Below are positions 31,712 through 40,381 of a DNA stretch of 64,000 nucleotides, piece by piece (positions within the stretch are counted from its first letter, which is position 1; the number at the start of each line of letters is the position of its first letter). This DNA comes from an uncultured Christensenellaceae bacterium (GTDB lineage Bacteria > Bacillota > Clostridia > Christensenellales > Aristaeellaceae). Below the pieces are notes generated by a model. That model did no database searches and had not been told where the DNA came from. It saw only the letters and a program-made list of their open reading frames with translations. The position numbers and the translations under genes were made by a program. The DNA lies in assembly GCA_905234985.1 (NCBI GenBank), contig CAJOJQ010000017.1:43191-107190 (forward strand). The letters are read 5' to 3'.

Positions 31712-32593
31712 ATGAAACGACTGCTGGCGCTGATTTGCGTTCTTTGCTGCCTGACGGGCTGCGCGGGGGCGGAGAAGAAGGAATGGACAGAGGAAGAATG
31801 GGAGAGCGTCGTTATGGCCCTGGCGTCGGACGAAGCGGAGCCGGTGCCGGAAAAATGGCGGGCGAGCTTCCTTTCCGGCTGGCTGCCGGCGGCGGAAAAG
31901 GGCTTTATCAACGTGCTTTTGATCAGCTCCGACGCCCCGGACATTGACCAGAACTTTGGCCGGGCGGACGCCATTCTGGTCTGCCGGATTGATCTGTGGA
32001 CGGGGGAAACGCGCCTGCTTTCCCTGCCGGAGGACGCTTTGGTCACGCTGCCGGAAGCGCCGGAACCCATCGCCCTCCGGTATGTGAACTGCTTTGGCGG
32101 CGCGGGGCTGACCGCCCGGTGCGTGAACGACGCGCTGCATTTGGGCGTCAGCCATTTCTGCGCGGTGAACATCGAAGCCTTCATCGCCATCGTGGACGCG
32201 CTGGGCGGCGTGACCATGGAACTGACGGAAGGAGAGGCGGAGGCCTTAGGGCTTGCCAAGGGCGCGCAGAGGCTCACCGGCGAACAGGCCCTGCGCTATG
32301 TGAAGCTGCGGCGCACCGGAGACGGATCGACCCGCGTGCGCGCGCTGCTGTCGGCGGTGCTGCGCGAGACCACGGCGGGAGGCTCCGTCAAGCAGGTGCT
32401 GGGCCTGGCCGATCTTTTGCTGCCCTGCGTGGACACCAATCTGACCACGGACGATATTGTGGATTTAATTTTCGCGCTGTTTGGGCAGAATCATCCCATC
32501 TCCTTTGACGCCATGGGCCTTGCGGCGGCGGACGGCGGCCTGAACGCCGATTTGGCGGCCCAAAGCCGGGAATTCTTGTATGGGGGGAAATAA
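31712..32593 (+). CDS. LytR-CpsA-Psr (LCP)-like lipoprotein
   Basis: A 293-residue protein with a lipoprotein signal ending LTGC (Cys16). Its domain resembles LCP phosphotransferases, which attach polymers to peptidoglycan: INVLLISSDAP, RADAILVCRIDLWTGETRLLSLP and VDALGGVTMEL. The signature Arg residues are only partly kept (ALRYVKLRRTGDGSTRVR), and lipid anchoring replaces the usual N-terminal helix. GGGAGG lies six bases before the ATG. A GTG at 31694 is less likely. It shares an operon with a sugar kinase, which does not clarify its target. Confidence 0.75.
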   Translation: MKRLLALICVLCCLTGCAGAEKKEWTEEEWESVVMALASDEAEPVPEKWRASFLSGWLPAAEKGFINVLLISSDAPDIDQNFGRADAILVCRIDLWTGETRLLSLPEDALVTLPEAPEPIALRYVNCFGGAGLTARCVNDALHLGVSHFCAVNIEAFIAIVDALGGVTMELTEGEAEALGLAKGAQRLTGEQALRYVKLRRTGDGSTRVRALLSAVLRETTAGGSVKQVLGLADLLLPCVDTNLTTDDIVDLIFALFGQNHPISFDAMGLAAADGGLNADLAAQSREFLYGGK

Positions 32594-32596
32594 ACG

Positions 32597-33523
32597 ATGC
32601 TGTATACGCTTTCCCTGAATCCCTGTGTGGATAAAACGGCGTCCATCGCCCGGTTCGATCCGGACGCGCCCAACCGGGTCCGGGTGGAGCGGTTGGACGT
32701 GGGCGGCAAGGGCGTGAACGTGGCTCGGGCGGCCAACGCCCTGGGCGGCGACGTGAAGCTGCTGGGCTTTGATTACCGGGGCCAGCCGGTCGCTACAGCT
32801 ATGGCGAAGGAAAAGGTGCCCTGCACCCTGATCCCCCTGTCCGGGGAGCTGCGCGTGAACATGAAGCTCAAGGAGGAGGACACGGGCCGCACCCTGGAAA
32901 TCAGCGAGCGGGGATTGGAAACCAGCCGGGAGGACATTCGCCGCATCATCGCCCGCCTGCTGGACTGCGTGCAGCCGGGGGACTGGGTGGCGCTGGCGGG
33001 CAGCCTGCCGCCCGGCGCTGTGCCGGAGACCTACGCCAAAATCCTGCATGCCCTGGAAGAGAAGGGCTGCCGCACGGCGGTGGACTGCGACGGCCCGGCC
33101 CTGATCGCCGCCCTGGAGGAGCGCCCCTTCCTGCTGAAGCCCAACGCTCAGGAATTTAACGCCCTTACCGGGGTGGACGCGGGAGATACCGCCGCTGCTG
33201 CCGCCGCCTGCCGGGGGCTGTTGAACAGGGGTGTGGAATGGGTGTGCCTGTCCCGGGGAGCCAAAGGCGCGCTGCTGGTGCATGGGGAGGAAGCATGGGC
33301 CTGTTCCGCCGCTTCCGTTCCGGTCAAAGGCACCGCCGGGGCAGGGGATACCATGCTGGCGGCCCTGGCTCTTGCCATTGAACGCGGGCTGACGCCCGGG
33401 GAAACCCTGCGTTATGCCGCCGCCGCCGCGGGCGCGTCCGTCATGCGTCCCGGCACCCTGCTGTGCCGAAAAGAGGATGTGGAAAAGCTGCTTCCGGAGA
33501 TAAAGCCGGAGAAGCTTGTTTAA
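32597..33523 (+). CDS. PfkB-family sugar kinase (1-phosphofructokinase/tagatose-6-phosphate kinase-like)
   Basis: The 308-residue kinase has LNPCVDKTASI at the start, the GGKGVNVARAANALGG motif (about residue 38) and the GTAGAGDTMLA anion-hole/catalytic-Asp motif (about residue 253). These place it in the FruK/LacC branch, which phosphorylates fructose-1-P or tagatose-6-P. No PTS gene is adjacent. It begins 3 bp after the LCP gene and is co-transcribed. Confidence 0.87.
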   Translation: MLYTLSLNPCVDKTASIARFDPDAPNRVRVERLDVGGKGVNVARAANALGGDVKLLGFDYRGQPVATAMAKEKVPCTLIPLSGELRVNMKLKEEDTGRTLEISERGLETSREDIRRIIARLLDCVQPGDWVALAGSLPPGAVPETYAKILHALEEKGCRTAVDCDGPALIAALEERPFLLKPNAQEFNALTGVDAGDTAAAAAACRGLLNRGVEWVCLSRGAKGALLVHGEEAWACSAASVPVKGTAGAGDTMLAALALAIERGLTPGETLRYAAAAAGASVMRPGTLLCRKEDVEKLLPEIKPEKLV

Positions 33524-33526
33524 TAA

Positions 33527-33653
33527 AGGTAGGAAGTAGGAGGTAGGAGGTAGGAAATTTATATTGTTAAAACTCAAAACCTAACCATGATGCAGTGTTC
33601 CTTTGGCAGACTATATAAAACCTCCTACTTCCTACTTTCTACCTCCTACCTCA
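33527..33653. repeat. Heptamer inverted-repeat element E
   Basis: Left arm: four units of the AGGTAGG type (33527-33554), then AAATTTATATTGTT. Centre 66 bp, ending GACTATATAAAA. Right arm: CCTCCTA, CTTCCTA, CTTTCTA and CCTCCTA (33621-33648). It starts 3 bp after the pfkB-family stop. The unit differs entirely from elements A, B, C, D and F, yet the two arms still match. Confidence 0.82.
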
Positions 33654-33682
33654 CGCTCCTCCTGTTCTAAATTTGTCCTTTC

Positions 33683-33712
33683 AGCCCAAAGCGCTTGCGC
33701 TGGGCTTTTTTT
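33683..33712 (+). terminator. Intrinsic terminator after the pfkB operon and element E
   Basis: AGCCCA (33683-33688)/TGGGCT (33701-33706), with an inner GCGC/GCGC helix, followed by seven T. Confidence 0.8.
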
Positions 33713-33772
33713 GTGACATATAATGACACAGGATTGGATACAAAATTGTGCCTGTACGGGAGGATGAAGCAA

Positions 33773-35008
33773 ATGCCCAATTTTTCTTTGCCTGACGACG
33801 TGTTTATCCGGGCGGCGGAACAGTTTCCCACGCCCTTTCATTTGTATGACGAAGCGGGCATCCGAAAGACAGCCCGCGCCCTGAACGCCGCTTTTTCCTG
33901 GGCGCCGGGGTTTAAGGAATATTTCGCGGTGAAGGCCCTGCCCAATCCCCGCATCCTAAATATTTTCAAGGAAGAGGGCTGCGGGGTGGACTGCTCCAGC
34001 GAATGCGAATTGCTGCTGGCGGAAAAATCGGGCTTTTCCGGGGACGATATCATGTTCAGCGCCAACGCCATGCCGCCCTGTGAGTACGACCATGCCAGCG
34101 CTTTGGGGGCCATCATCAATCTGGACGATTTCAGCGACGTGGATATTTTAGCGGCCCACGGCGGCATTCCGGAAACGGTGTGCGTGCGCTACAATCCCGG
34201 CGGGGAATTCCATTTGGGCAACGCCATCATGGGTTCCCCCGGCGATTCCAAGTACGGCTGGACGAAGGCGCAATTGGCCGAGGGCTTAACGCGCCTCCAT
34301 GCCATGGGGGCCAAGGGCTTCGGCCTGCACGCCTTCCTGGCCAGCAATACCACCGACAACTCCTATTATCCCAAGCTGGCGGGCATCCTGTTCGATTTAG
34401 GCGCGGAAATGGAAAAGGTGTGCGGCATGCCCCTCCGCTTCATCAACCTGTCCGGCGGGGTGGGCATTCCCTATCGCCCGGAAGGACAGCCTGCGGATAT
34501 CCAGGCCATCGGCCAGGGCGTGAAGGAGGAATACATTCGCGTGTTCGGCGACCCCGCCCAAGGCCGCGTAAAGATCAAAACGGAGCTGGGCCGCTTCATG
34601 ACCGGCCCCCACGGCTGGCTGGTCACCCACGTGACCCACGAAAAGAAAATCTACAAGGATTATTTGGGGGTGGACGCCTGCGCCTCCAACCTCATGCGGC
34701 CCGCCATGTACGGGGCTTATCACCACATCCACATCTGCGGCAAGCGGGACGAACCGGTCGATCACCTGTACGACGTGACCGGATGCCTGTGCGAAAACAA
34801 CGATAAATTCGCCATCGACCGGATGCTTCCGAAAATCGAGATCGGCGACCTCATGGTGATCCACGATACCGGCGCACACGGCTACGCCATGGGCTACCAG
34901 TACAACGGCCGCCTGCGCAGCGCGGAGATCCTGTACACAAAGGACGGCGATTTCCGCATGATCCGCCGGGCGGAAACGCCGGAGGATTACTTCGCTACTT
35001 TGCTTTAA
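33773..35008 (+). CDS. lysA: Diaminopimelate decarboxylase-like PLP enzyme
   Basis: A fold-III PLP decarboxylase of 411 residues, probably making L-lysine from meso-diaminopimelate. It has TPFHLYDEAGIR at the N-terminus, the PLP lysine in EYFAVKALPNP (about residue 49), LSGGVGIPY (about residue 225) and a CENNDKF segment (about residue 342) where most homologues have CESGD. ATG 33773 follows GGGAGG by nine bases. The ATG at 33764 abuts it. A TATAAT box lies at 33719-33724. A carboxynorspermidine-type substrate cannot be ruled out. Confidence 0.82.
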   Translation: MPNFSLPDDVFIRAAEQFPTPFHLYDEAGIRKTARALNAAFSWAPGFKEYFAVKALPNPRILNIFKEEGCGVDCSSECELLLAEKSGFSGDDIMFSANAMPPCEYDHASALGAIINLDDFSDVDILAAHGGIPETVCVRYNPGGEFHLGNAIMGSPGDSKYGWTKAQLAEGLTRLHAMGAKGFGLHAFLASNTTDNSYYPKLAGILFDLGAEMEKVCGMPLRFINLSGGVGIPYRPEGQPADIQAIGQGVKEEYIRVFGDPAQGRVKIKTELGRFMTGPHGWLVTHVTHEKKIYKDYLGVDACASNLMRPAMYGAYHHIHICGKRDEPVDHLYDVTGCLCENNDKFAIDRMLPKIEIGDLMVIHDTGAHGYAMGYQYNGRLRSAEILYTKDGDFRMIRRAETPEDYFATLL

Positions 35009-35026
35009 TCATCTATATATGCAGAG

Positions 35027-35061
35027 AATAAAGGAAGATTTCTTTTGTCGATTCCTTTATT
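35027..35061 (+). terminator. Intrinsic terminator after lysA
   Basis: AATAAAGGAA (35027-35036)/TTCCTTTATT (35052-35061), a perfect 10-bp stem ~20 bp past the stop. Confidence 0.75.
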
Positions 35062-35065
35062 GCTT

Positions 35066-35122
35066 TCTCGGAAGGGGGAGCGGGGGAAACCACTCTTTGG
35101 CATCCAAAGAGTGGTTTCCCCC
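35066..35122. repeat. GGGGGAAACC hairpin family, copy 3
   Basis: TCTCGGAAGGGGGAGC precedes a perfect 19-bp stem, GGGGGAAACCACTCTTTGG (35082-35100) with its complement (35104-35122), and a 3-nt loop. Compared with the other copies, one pair has changed from G-C to A-T on both sides. Confidence 0.8.
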
Positions 35123-35213
35123 ACAAAACTTCAAACCTATCGCCGCCGGACAGCGCCTTTGTTCCGGCGTTTTTTTCGGTGTTTACCCGGCGGTTTTTGG
35201 TCGAAAATGCGAA

Positions 35214-35242
35214 TTGCCAAAGCCGGGAAAGAATGGTATACT
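35214..35242 (+). promoter_or_regulatory. Promoter of rhaBAD
   Basis: TTGCCA (35214-35219), 17-bp spacer, TATACT (35237-35242), ~40 bp before the rhaB start. I see no adjacent regulator gene. Confidence 0.72.
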
Positions 35243-35281
35243 GGGAACGGACAAAACCTAACGGAAATGGGATGATGCGCG

Positions 35282-36559
35282 TTGACAAAGAGGTATTTGG
35301 CGATTGATATCGGCGCTTCCTCGGGCCGCCACATCGTGGGCTGGCGGGAAGGAAACGAAATCAAAACCCAGGAGGTGTACCGCTTCCCCAACGGCGTGGA
35401 AAAGGCGGAGGGCCATTTGGTCTGGAACATCGAAAGCCTGCTTTTTCATGTGAAAGCGGGCATCGACGAGGCTTTGAAGGCGTTTCCGCAGATCGAAAGC
35501 CTGTCCGTGGATACTTGGGGCGTGGACTATGTGCTGCTGGAGGACGATAAGGAAATCCTGCCCTGCTACGCCTACCGGGACAGCCGCACGGAGAACGTGA
35601 TCGGAAAGGTTCACGCCATGCTGCCCTTCTCCGAGCTTTACCACCGCACGGGCATTCAGTTCCAGCCCTTCAACACCATCTATCAGCTGTACGCCGACAA
35701 GCTGGCCGGGCGGCTGGAGCGGGCAACGGATTTCCTGCTCATGCCGGAATACCTGCTGTATAAGCTCTGCGGCGAGAAAAGCCACGAATACACCAACGCC
35801 ACCACCGGCGGCATGGTGAACGCTGCCGCAAAGGAATACGACCCCGAGATCATCGACGCTTTGGGCCTGCCCCGGCATTTGTTCCGGCCTCTTTCTCAGC
35901 CGGGGAAATACTTAGGGGATTATAAGGGCATCCGCTGCGTGCTGTGCCCCACCCATGATACGGCCAGCGCGGTGGCGGGCATTCCCATGGAGGACGGCGA
36001 AATCTACATTTCCTCCGGCACCTGGAGTTTGCTTGGCGTGAAATCCCCCCTGCCCATCACCACGGCGGAAAGCATGCAGGCCAATTACACCAACGAGGGC
36101 GGCGTGGGATATATCCGCTATCTTAAAAACATCATGGGCATGTGGCTGGTGAACCGCCTGCGAGACGAGCTGTGCCCCGGCAAGCCCTGGAACGAGATCA
36201 CCGCGGAGGCGGCGGAAAAGCATTTCGACCACACCGTGGACGCCACCGATCCCGCTTTTATGGCCCCGGACAGCATGAAAGCGGCCTTTGACGCGGCCCT
36301 GCCCCATCCGCCCAAGTGTGCCATGGGGTATTTCCGATGCGCCTACCGCAGCCTGGCCTTGACTTACCAGAAAACTATCGCGGAATTGGAACGCGTTACC
36401 GGCAGAACGTACAGCAAAATCTACATCGTGGGCGGCGGGGCCAAGAACAAGTACCTCAACCGCCTCACGGAGGAAGCCACCGGCAAGCAGGTGATCGCCC
36501 TGCCCATGGAGGCGACGGCGCTTGGCAATTTAAAAATTCAAATGGAGGCGGACGCATGA
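35282..36559 (+). CDS. rhaB: Rhamnulokinase
   Basis: A FGGY-family kinase phosphorylating L-rhamnulose. The 425-residue protein has LAIDIGASSGRHIVG at the N-terminus (phosphate loop), DTWGVDYVLL, TGIQFQPFNTIYQL and the C-terminal YIVGGGAKNKYLN. The start is TTG at 35282, since no ATG is better placed, and the Shine-Dalgarno is weak. It is the first gene of rhaB-rhaA-rhaD, and all junctions are ATGA overlaps. Confidence 0.94.
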   Translation: MTKRYLAIDIGASSGRHIVGWREGNEIKTQEVYRFPNGVEKAEGHLVWNIESLLFHVKAGIDEALKAFPQIESLSVDTWGVDYVLLEDDKEILPCYAYRDSRTENVIGKVHAMLPFSELYHRTGIQFQPFNTIYQLYADKLAGRLERATDFLLMPEYLLYKLCGEKSHEYTNATTGGMVNAAAKEYDPEIIDALGLPRHLFRPLSQPGKYLGDYKGIRCVLCPTHDTASAVAGIPMEDGEIYISSGTWSLLGVKSPLPITTAESMQANYTNEGGVGYIRYLKNIMGMWLVNRLRDELCPGKPWNEITAEAAEKHFDHTVDATDPAFMAPDSMKAAFDAALPHPPKCAMGYFRCAYRSLALTYQKTIAELERVTGRTYSKIYIVGGGAKNKYLNRLTEEATGKQVIALPMEATALGNLKIQMEADA

Positions 36560-37812
36560 GTTACGAAGAAGCAAAAAAACGCTACGAATCACTGGGCGTC
36601 AACGTGGAAGCGGCCATGGAAACCTTGAAAACGGTGCCCGTGTCCCTGCACTGCTGGCAGGGGGACGACGTGCGCGGCTTTGACACTGATCCCAGCAAGC
36701 CCCTGACCGGCGGCATCCAGACCACCGGCAACTATCTGGGCCGGGCGCGTACCCCGGAGGAACTGATGGCGGATATCGACAAGGTACTCAGCCTCATCCC
36801 CGGCAAGCCCAAGATGAACCTGCACGCCAGCTACGCCATTTTTGAAAAGGGCGAATGGGCGGATCGGAACAAGCTGGAACCCAAGCATTTCAAAAAATGG
36901 GTGGAGTTCTGCAAGGCGCGGGGCTTAGGCTGCGATTTCAACCCCACCTTCTTCTCCCATCCCAAGTGCGACCCGCTCACCTTGTCTTCCCCCAACGAGG
37001 AAACCCGGAAATTCTGGATCGAACACGGCAAAGCCTGCATCCGCATTTCCAATTATCTTGCGGAAGAATTAGGCGATATCTGCACCATGAACATCTGGAC
37101 CGGCGACGGCTTCAAGGACGTGCCCGCCGACCGCATGGGGCCTCGGATGCGCTACCGGGAGAGCATCGACGAGATCCTGTCCGAGCCTTACGATTTCGCC
37201 AAGGCAAAGCCCTGCGTGGAAAGCAAGGTCTTCGGCATCGGCGTGGAAGCCTATACCGTGGGCAGCGCGGAATTTACCCTGTCCTACGCCGCCATGAACC
37301 GGGAAAAGTGCATCCCCCTCATGGACAACGGCCACTATCACCCCACCGAGGTGGTTTCCGACAAAATCCCCGCCCTGCTCTCCTTCTTCCCGGAAATCGC
37401 CCTGCACGTGACCCGTCCCATCCGCTGGGACAGCGACCACGTGGTGCTGTTTGACGACGAGACCAAGGAAATCGCCAAGGAGATCGTGCGCTGCGGCGGC
37501 CTGGAGGGCCGGGTTCACATCGCCCTGGACTATTTCGACGCCAGCATCAACCGCGTTTCCGCCTGGGTGACCGGCTACCGCAACCTGCAAAAGGCCCTGC
37601 TCTCCGCCATGCTGACGCCCGCCCAGGAATTGAAGCAATTGCAGGACGAAGGCCGCTTCACCGAACTGATGGTGCGGCAGGAGGAGCTGAAAACCCTGCC
37701 CTTCGGGGATATTTGGGACGAATACTGCCGCCGCTGCGGCAAGCCCGCCGACGGCGAATGGTTCGCCCAAATCATGGATTACGAAAAGAAAGTGCTGGTG
37801 AACAGACAATGA
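36556..37812 (+). CDS. rhaA: L-rhamnose isomerase
   Basis: Isomerises L-rhamnose to L-rhamnulose with a metal-dependent TIM barrel. The 418-residue protein has VSLHCWQGDDVRGFD (about residue 30), TGGIQTTGNYLG, the metal-site segment LHASYAIF and ALDYFDASINRVSAW near residue 330. GGAGG precedes the ATG, which overlaps the rhaB stop. Confidence 0.95.
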   Translation: MSYEEAKKRYESLGVNVEAAMETLKTVPVSLHCWQGDDVRGFDTDPSKPLTGGIQTTGNYLGRARTPEELMADIDKVLSLIPGKPKMNLHASYAIFEKGEWADRNKLEPKHFKKWVEFCKARGLGCDFNPTFFSHPKCDPLTLSSPNEETRKFWIEHGKACIRISNYLAEELGDICTMNIWTGDGFKDVPADRMGPRMRYRESIDEILSEPYDFAKAKPCVESKVFGIGVEAYTVGSAEFTLSYAAMNREKCIPLMDNGHYHPTEVVSDKIPALLSFFPEIALHVTRPIRWDSDHVVLFDDETKEIAKEIVRCGGLEGRVHIALDYFDASINRVSAWVTGYRNLQKALLSAMLTPAQELKQLQDEGRFTELMVRQEELKTLPFGDIWDEYCRRCGKPADGEWFAQIMDYEKKVLVNRQ

Positions 37813-38621
37813 AGGACATCCTGACCGCCCCGTTTATGGTGGAGATGATTCGCACCCTGACCAACATGTACGCCCACGGCTGGGACGAGCGCAACGGCGG
37901 CAACGTATCCCTGATGCTGGACGAAACCGACGTGAAGGACTATTTGGACCTGAACAAGGTGAAGCTGAAAATCCCCACCGGCTTCACCGCCCCCGAGCTG
38001 GACGGCAAGTATTTCCTGGTGACCGGCACCGGAAAGTATTTCAAGAATGTGCAGTACGCCCCCGAAGTCAATTTGGGCGTCGTGCGGGTGACCGCCTACG
38101 GCGAGCTGGCCGAGCTGATCTGGGGCTTTGAGGACGGCGGCAGCTTCACCAGCGAGTTCCCCGCCCACATGATGAGCCATGTGGCCCGCCTGAAAGTCAA
38201 CCCCGAAAACCGGGTCGTCATGCACTGCCACCCCGGAAACCTGCTGGCCATGACCTATGTACACGACCTGGACGAGAAAGCCTTTACCCGTACCCTGTGG
38301 CAGATGTGTACCGAGTGCATCGTCGTCTTCCCCGACGGCGTGAACGTGCTGCCGTGGATGCTCTGCGGCACCAACGAAATCGGCGAGGCTACCGCCGAAA
38401 AGATGCTTACCGCCCGCCTGGTGGTCTGGTCCCAGCACGGCATTTACGGCGCGGGCAAGGATCTGGACGAAACCTTCGGCCTCATTGAAACCGCCGAGAA
38501 AGCCGCCGAAATCTATATGAAAATCGCTCACCTGCCCCGCCTCAACACCATCACCGACGAACAAATGCACCTGCTGGAAAAACGCTTCCATGTGACCGCG
38601 AGAGAAGGGTATTTGGACTGA
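37809..38621 (+). CDS. rhaD: Rhamnulose-1-phosphate aldolase
   Basis: A class II zinc aldolase cleaving rhamnulose-1-P to DHAP and L-lactaldehyde. The 270-residue protein has WDERNGGNVSLML (about residue 24), the metal ligands in MHCHPGNLLAM (about residue 139) and WSQHGIYGAG (about residue 210). Its ATG overlaps the rhaA stop. No lactaldehyde reductase (fucO-like) gene lies nearby. Confidence 0.94.
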   Translation: MKDILTAPFMVEMIRTLTNMYAHGWDERNGGNVSLMLDETDVKDYLDLNKVKLKIPTGFTAPELDGKYFLVTGTGKYFKNVQYAPEVNLGVVRVTAYGELAELIWGFEDGGSFTSEFPAHMMSHVARLKVNPENRVVMHCHPGNLLAMTYVHDLDEKAFTRTLWQMCTECIVVFPDGVNVLPWMLCGTNEIGEATAEKMLTARLVVWSQHGIYGAGKDLDETFGLIETAEKAAEIYMKIAHLPRLNTITDEQMHLLEKRFHVTAREGYLD

Positions 38622-38637
38622 TTTACGAAGATACATG

Positions 38638-38668
38638 CAGCGCCGTCCGAAATGGGCGGCGCTGTTTG
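38638..38668 (+). terminator. Intrinsic terminator of rhaBAD
   Basis: CAGCGCC (38638-38644)/GGCGCTG (38658-38664) followed by TTTGTT, 16 bp past the rhaD stop. Confidence 0.8.
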
Positions 38669-38672
38669 TTAT

Positions 38673-38812
38673 GGGACAAACTGGGGCCTTCGCGGCCCCA
38701 GTTCCGCAGGCTCAATAGTCGCAACTCCCCTTCATGGGGAGATTGCTCCTTTTCGCCTGATCTCACCGCCGATGAGATTCCCGCCACAGGCGGTCATCGG
38801 CGGTTTGTCCCC
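38673..38812. repeat. Structured ~110-nt motif, copy 2, within an outer stem
   Basis: The motif (38703-38812) has the same order as copy 1: GCAA+CTCCCC, loop TTCAT, GGGGAG+A+TTGC; then an 11-bp stem ACCGCCGATGA (38765-38775)/TCATCGGCGGT (38794-38804) around CCGCC-ACA-GGCGG. An outer helix GGGACAAAC (38673-38681)/GTTTGTCCC (38803-38811) and a hairpin CTGGGGCC/GGCCCCAG enclose or precede it. Confidence 0.7.
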
Positions 38813-38927
38813 GCGGCAGGGGATGATCCCCTGCACCCTCTCCTGCGGATATTACTTGACGTAGAAAGAAAGCAAGCTCCCGCTGTTGCTTGGAAGGAAT
38901 GCTCAACTTGACGTTTTTTGCTTCTGG

Positions 38928-39049
38928 CCCGGCCGCCTTTGGCGGCCATCCCGGATGCAAAGCATCCGGGGAAAGCCAGGGAAGAATCCCAGGGGGAAAG
39001 CGAGCTTTCCCTTGGGATTTTCCCGGCTTTCTTGGGCCAGAAGCTATCA
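38928..39049. repeat. Nested palindromic island after rhaBAD
   Basis: Outer arms GCTTCTGGCCC and GGGCCAGAAGC enclose GGCCGCC/GGCGGCC, CCCGGATGC/GCATCCGGG and a long GGGAAAGC/GCTTTCCC-type hairpin. Further small hairpins (AGGCC/GGCCT, GGGGG/CCCCC) lie at 39130-39175. The whole gap 38622-39249 holds only repeats and the rha terminator. I see no gene. Confidence 0.65.
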
Positions 39050-39249
39050 TGCTTTCGTAAACCCCAGCGCGGCAGGCGGAAGCCGTTTGCTTTTTTTCAA
39101 CATCGTTATTTCGCCGAGGGGGAGTCCAGAGGCCGACGGCCTTTGGTCGGGGGTTTGGGGGCGGAGAGCCCCCAACAACGTCCCGCTACCTAATGCGCTT
39201 TGTTCTTCCAATCTCATGAACCGCATACCATGACCCGGAGGGGGTGCAT

Positions 39250-40056
39250 ATGGGCTACGCTTTGGCATTTGGCATCTTGGCCGGGGCGATGATGGCGTTT
39301 CCGGGGGAGGCGGCGGCAGCGGCGGGGGAAGGGCTTTTGCTGTGGGCGCGGGCGGTCGCGCCGGTGTTAGGGCCGTTTCTGGTGTGCATGCTGATGGTAA
39401 GCAGCAGGGCGGGCGGGGGCGTGTGGCTGAAAACAGTAATGGGCTGGCTGTGCGGCTCGCCGGGCGGGGCGCGGCTGATGCAGGGCAGCGGGCTAAAGGG
39501 AAAAAGCGCCCTGCGGGCGGCGGCGATGACGGGCACCATGAGTCCCATGTTTTTCTTAGGCACGGTGAGCGGGTGGTTAGGGGGTGCGGGAGTGGGGCGG
39601 CTGATCCTGCTGTGCCATATCGCGGGGGCGGCGCTGCTGGGGCTGTGTATGCCAAAGGGGGAAAAGGCCGCGCCCGTTGCCGCCGCGCCGACCCCCTTGG
39701 CCCAGGCCCTGCGGGACAGCGCCCTGGCGCTGCTGACGGTGGCGCTGTGCATGACGCTTGGCTGCGCCGCCGCACGAATGGCGGCCTGCGCGTTTCCCCG
39801 TTTGCCGGGTTGGGCGGCGGCTGGGCTGCAATGCGCGTTGGAGGTAACGGGCGGGGTGAAGGCGCTGATCGGGCTGGGACTGCCGCGTACGCCTGCGCTG
39901 GTGTGCGGGGCGTGTTCCTTCGGCGGCCTGTCCATTTTGATGCAGAACGCCGCGTTCTGGCAGGAAAGCGGCGTAGGGGTGGGCAGGCTGCTGCTGCTTC
40001 GGCTGGCCCACGGCATGATTTCCGCCGCGTTATGTTTCGTAATGTGCCTTCTGTGA
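39250..40056 (+). CDS. Multi-pass membrane protein, YlbJ/nucleoside-recognition-like
   Basis: A 268-residue, very hydrophobic protein with about seven helices. Segments such as MTGTMSPMFFLGTVSGWLG and CGACSFGGLSILMQN recall the Gate domain of YlbJ-type sporulation membrane proteins, but it is shorter than YlbJ (~400 residues). ATG 39250 lies five bases after GGAGGGGG. It is monocistronic, surrounded by repeat-rich intergenic DNA. Function uncertain. Confidence 0.6.
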   Translation: MGYALAFGILAGAMMAFPGEAAAAAGEGLLLWARAVAPVLGPFLVCMLMVSSRAGGGVWLKTVMGWLCGSPGGARLMQGSGLKGKSALRAAAMTGTMSPMFFLGTVSGWLGGAGVGRLILLCHIAGAALLGLCMPKGEKAAPVAAAPTPLAQALRDSALALLTVALCMTLGCAAARMAACAFPRLPGWAAAGLQCALEVTGGVKALIGLGLPRTPALVCGACSFGGLSILMQNAAFWQESGVGVGRLLLLRLAHGMISAALCFVMCLL

Positions 40057-40336
40057 CGCAATTCTCTTAAAACGCGGCGAAAAGAATGTGCTGCAAAGGC
40101 GGGCGGATCATATCCGCCCCTACACCGTTTCATTGAAACATCGTCTTCGTTCAGCTTGAATTTTGACGATACGTTGGGTATACGACCGTAGGGGCGAATA
40201 ATATCCGCCCGCCGCCCGTGGAATAACGGTTTGTTGGATTTTCACGCGTCGTAATATCCGCCCGCCCTGCGCGGCATGAAAGATTTTCTGATTTTAAGGC
40301 GATTCTGCCATTCATCCGCCCAAACGACGCACATAA
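40057..40336. repeat. Intergenic region with GTAGGGGCG-type inverted repeats
   Basis: Two 26-bp copies in opposite orientation (40098-40123 and 40188-40213, GTAGGGGCG...TCCGCCCGCC type, with a few mismatches) plus a partial third (40252-40266). Each is itself palindromic (GGGCGGAT/ATCCGCCC). No gene is visible in this stretch. Confidence 0.6.
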
Positions 40337-40370
40337 AACGGCCCCCGCGCGGTGCGGGGGTCGAAATAGG
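40337..40370 (-). terminator. Intrinsic terminator of the Cys-repeat surface protein gene
   Basis: CCCCCGC/GCGGGGG stem followed leftward by TTTTA, ~12 bp past the stop at 40382. Confidence 0.75.
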
Positions 40371-40381
40371 TGATCCTGCTA

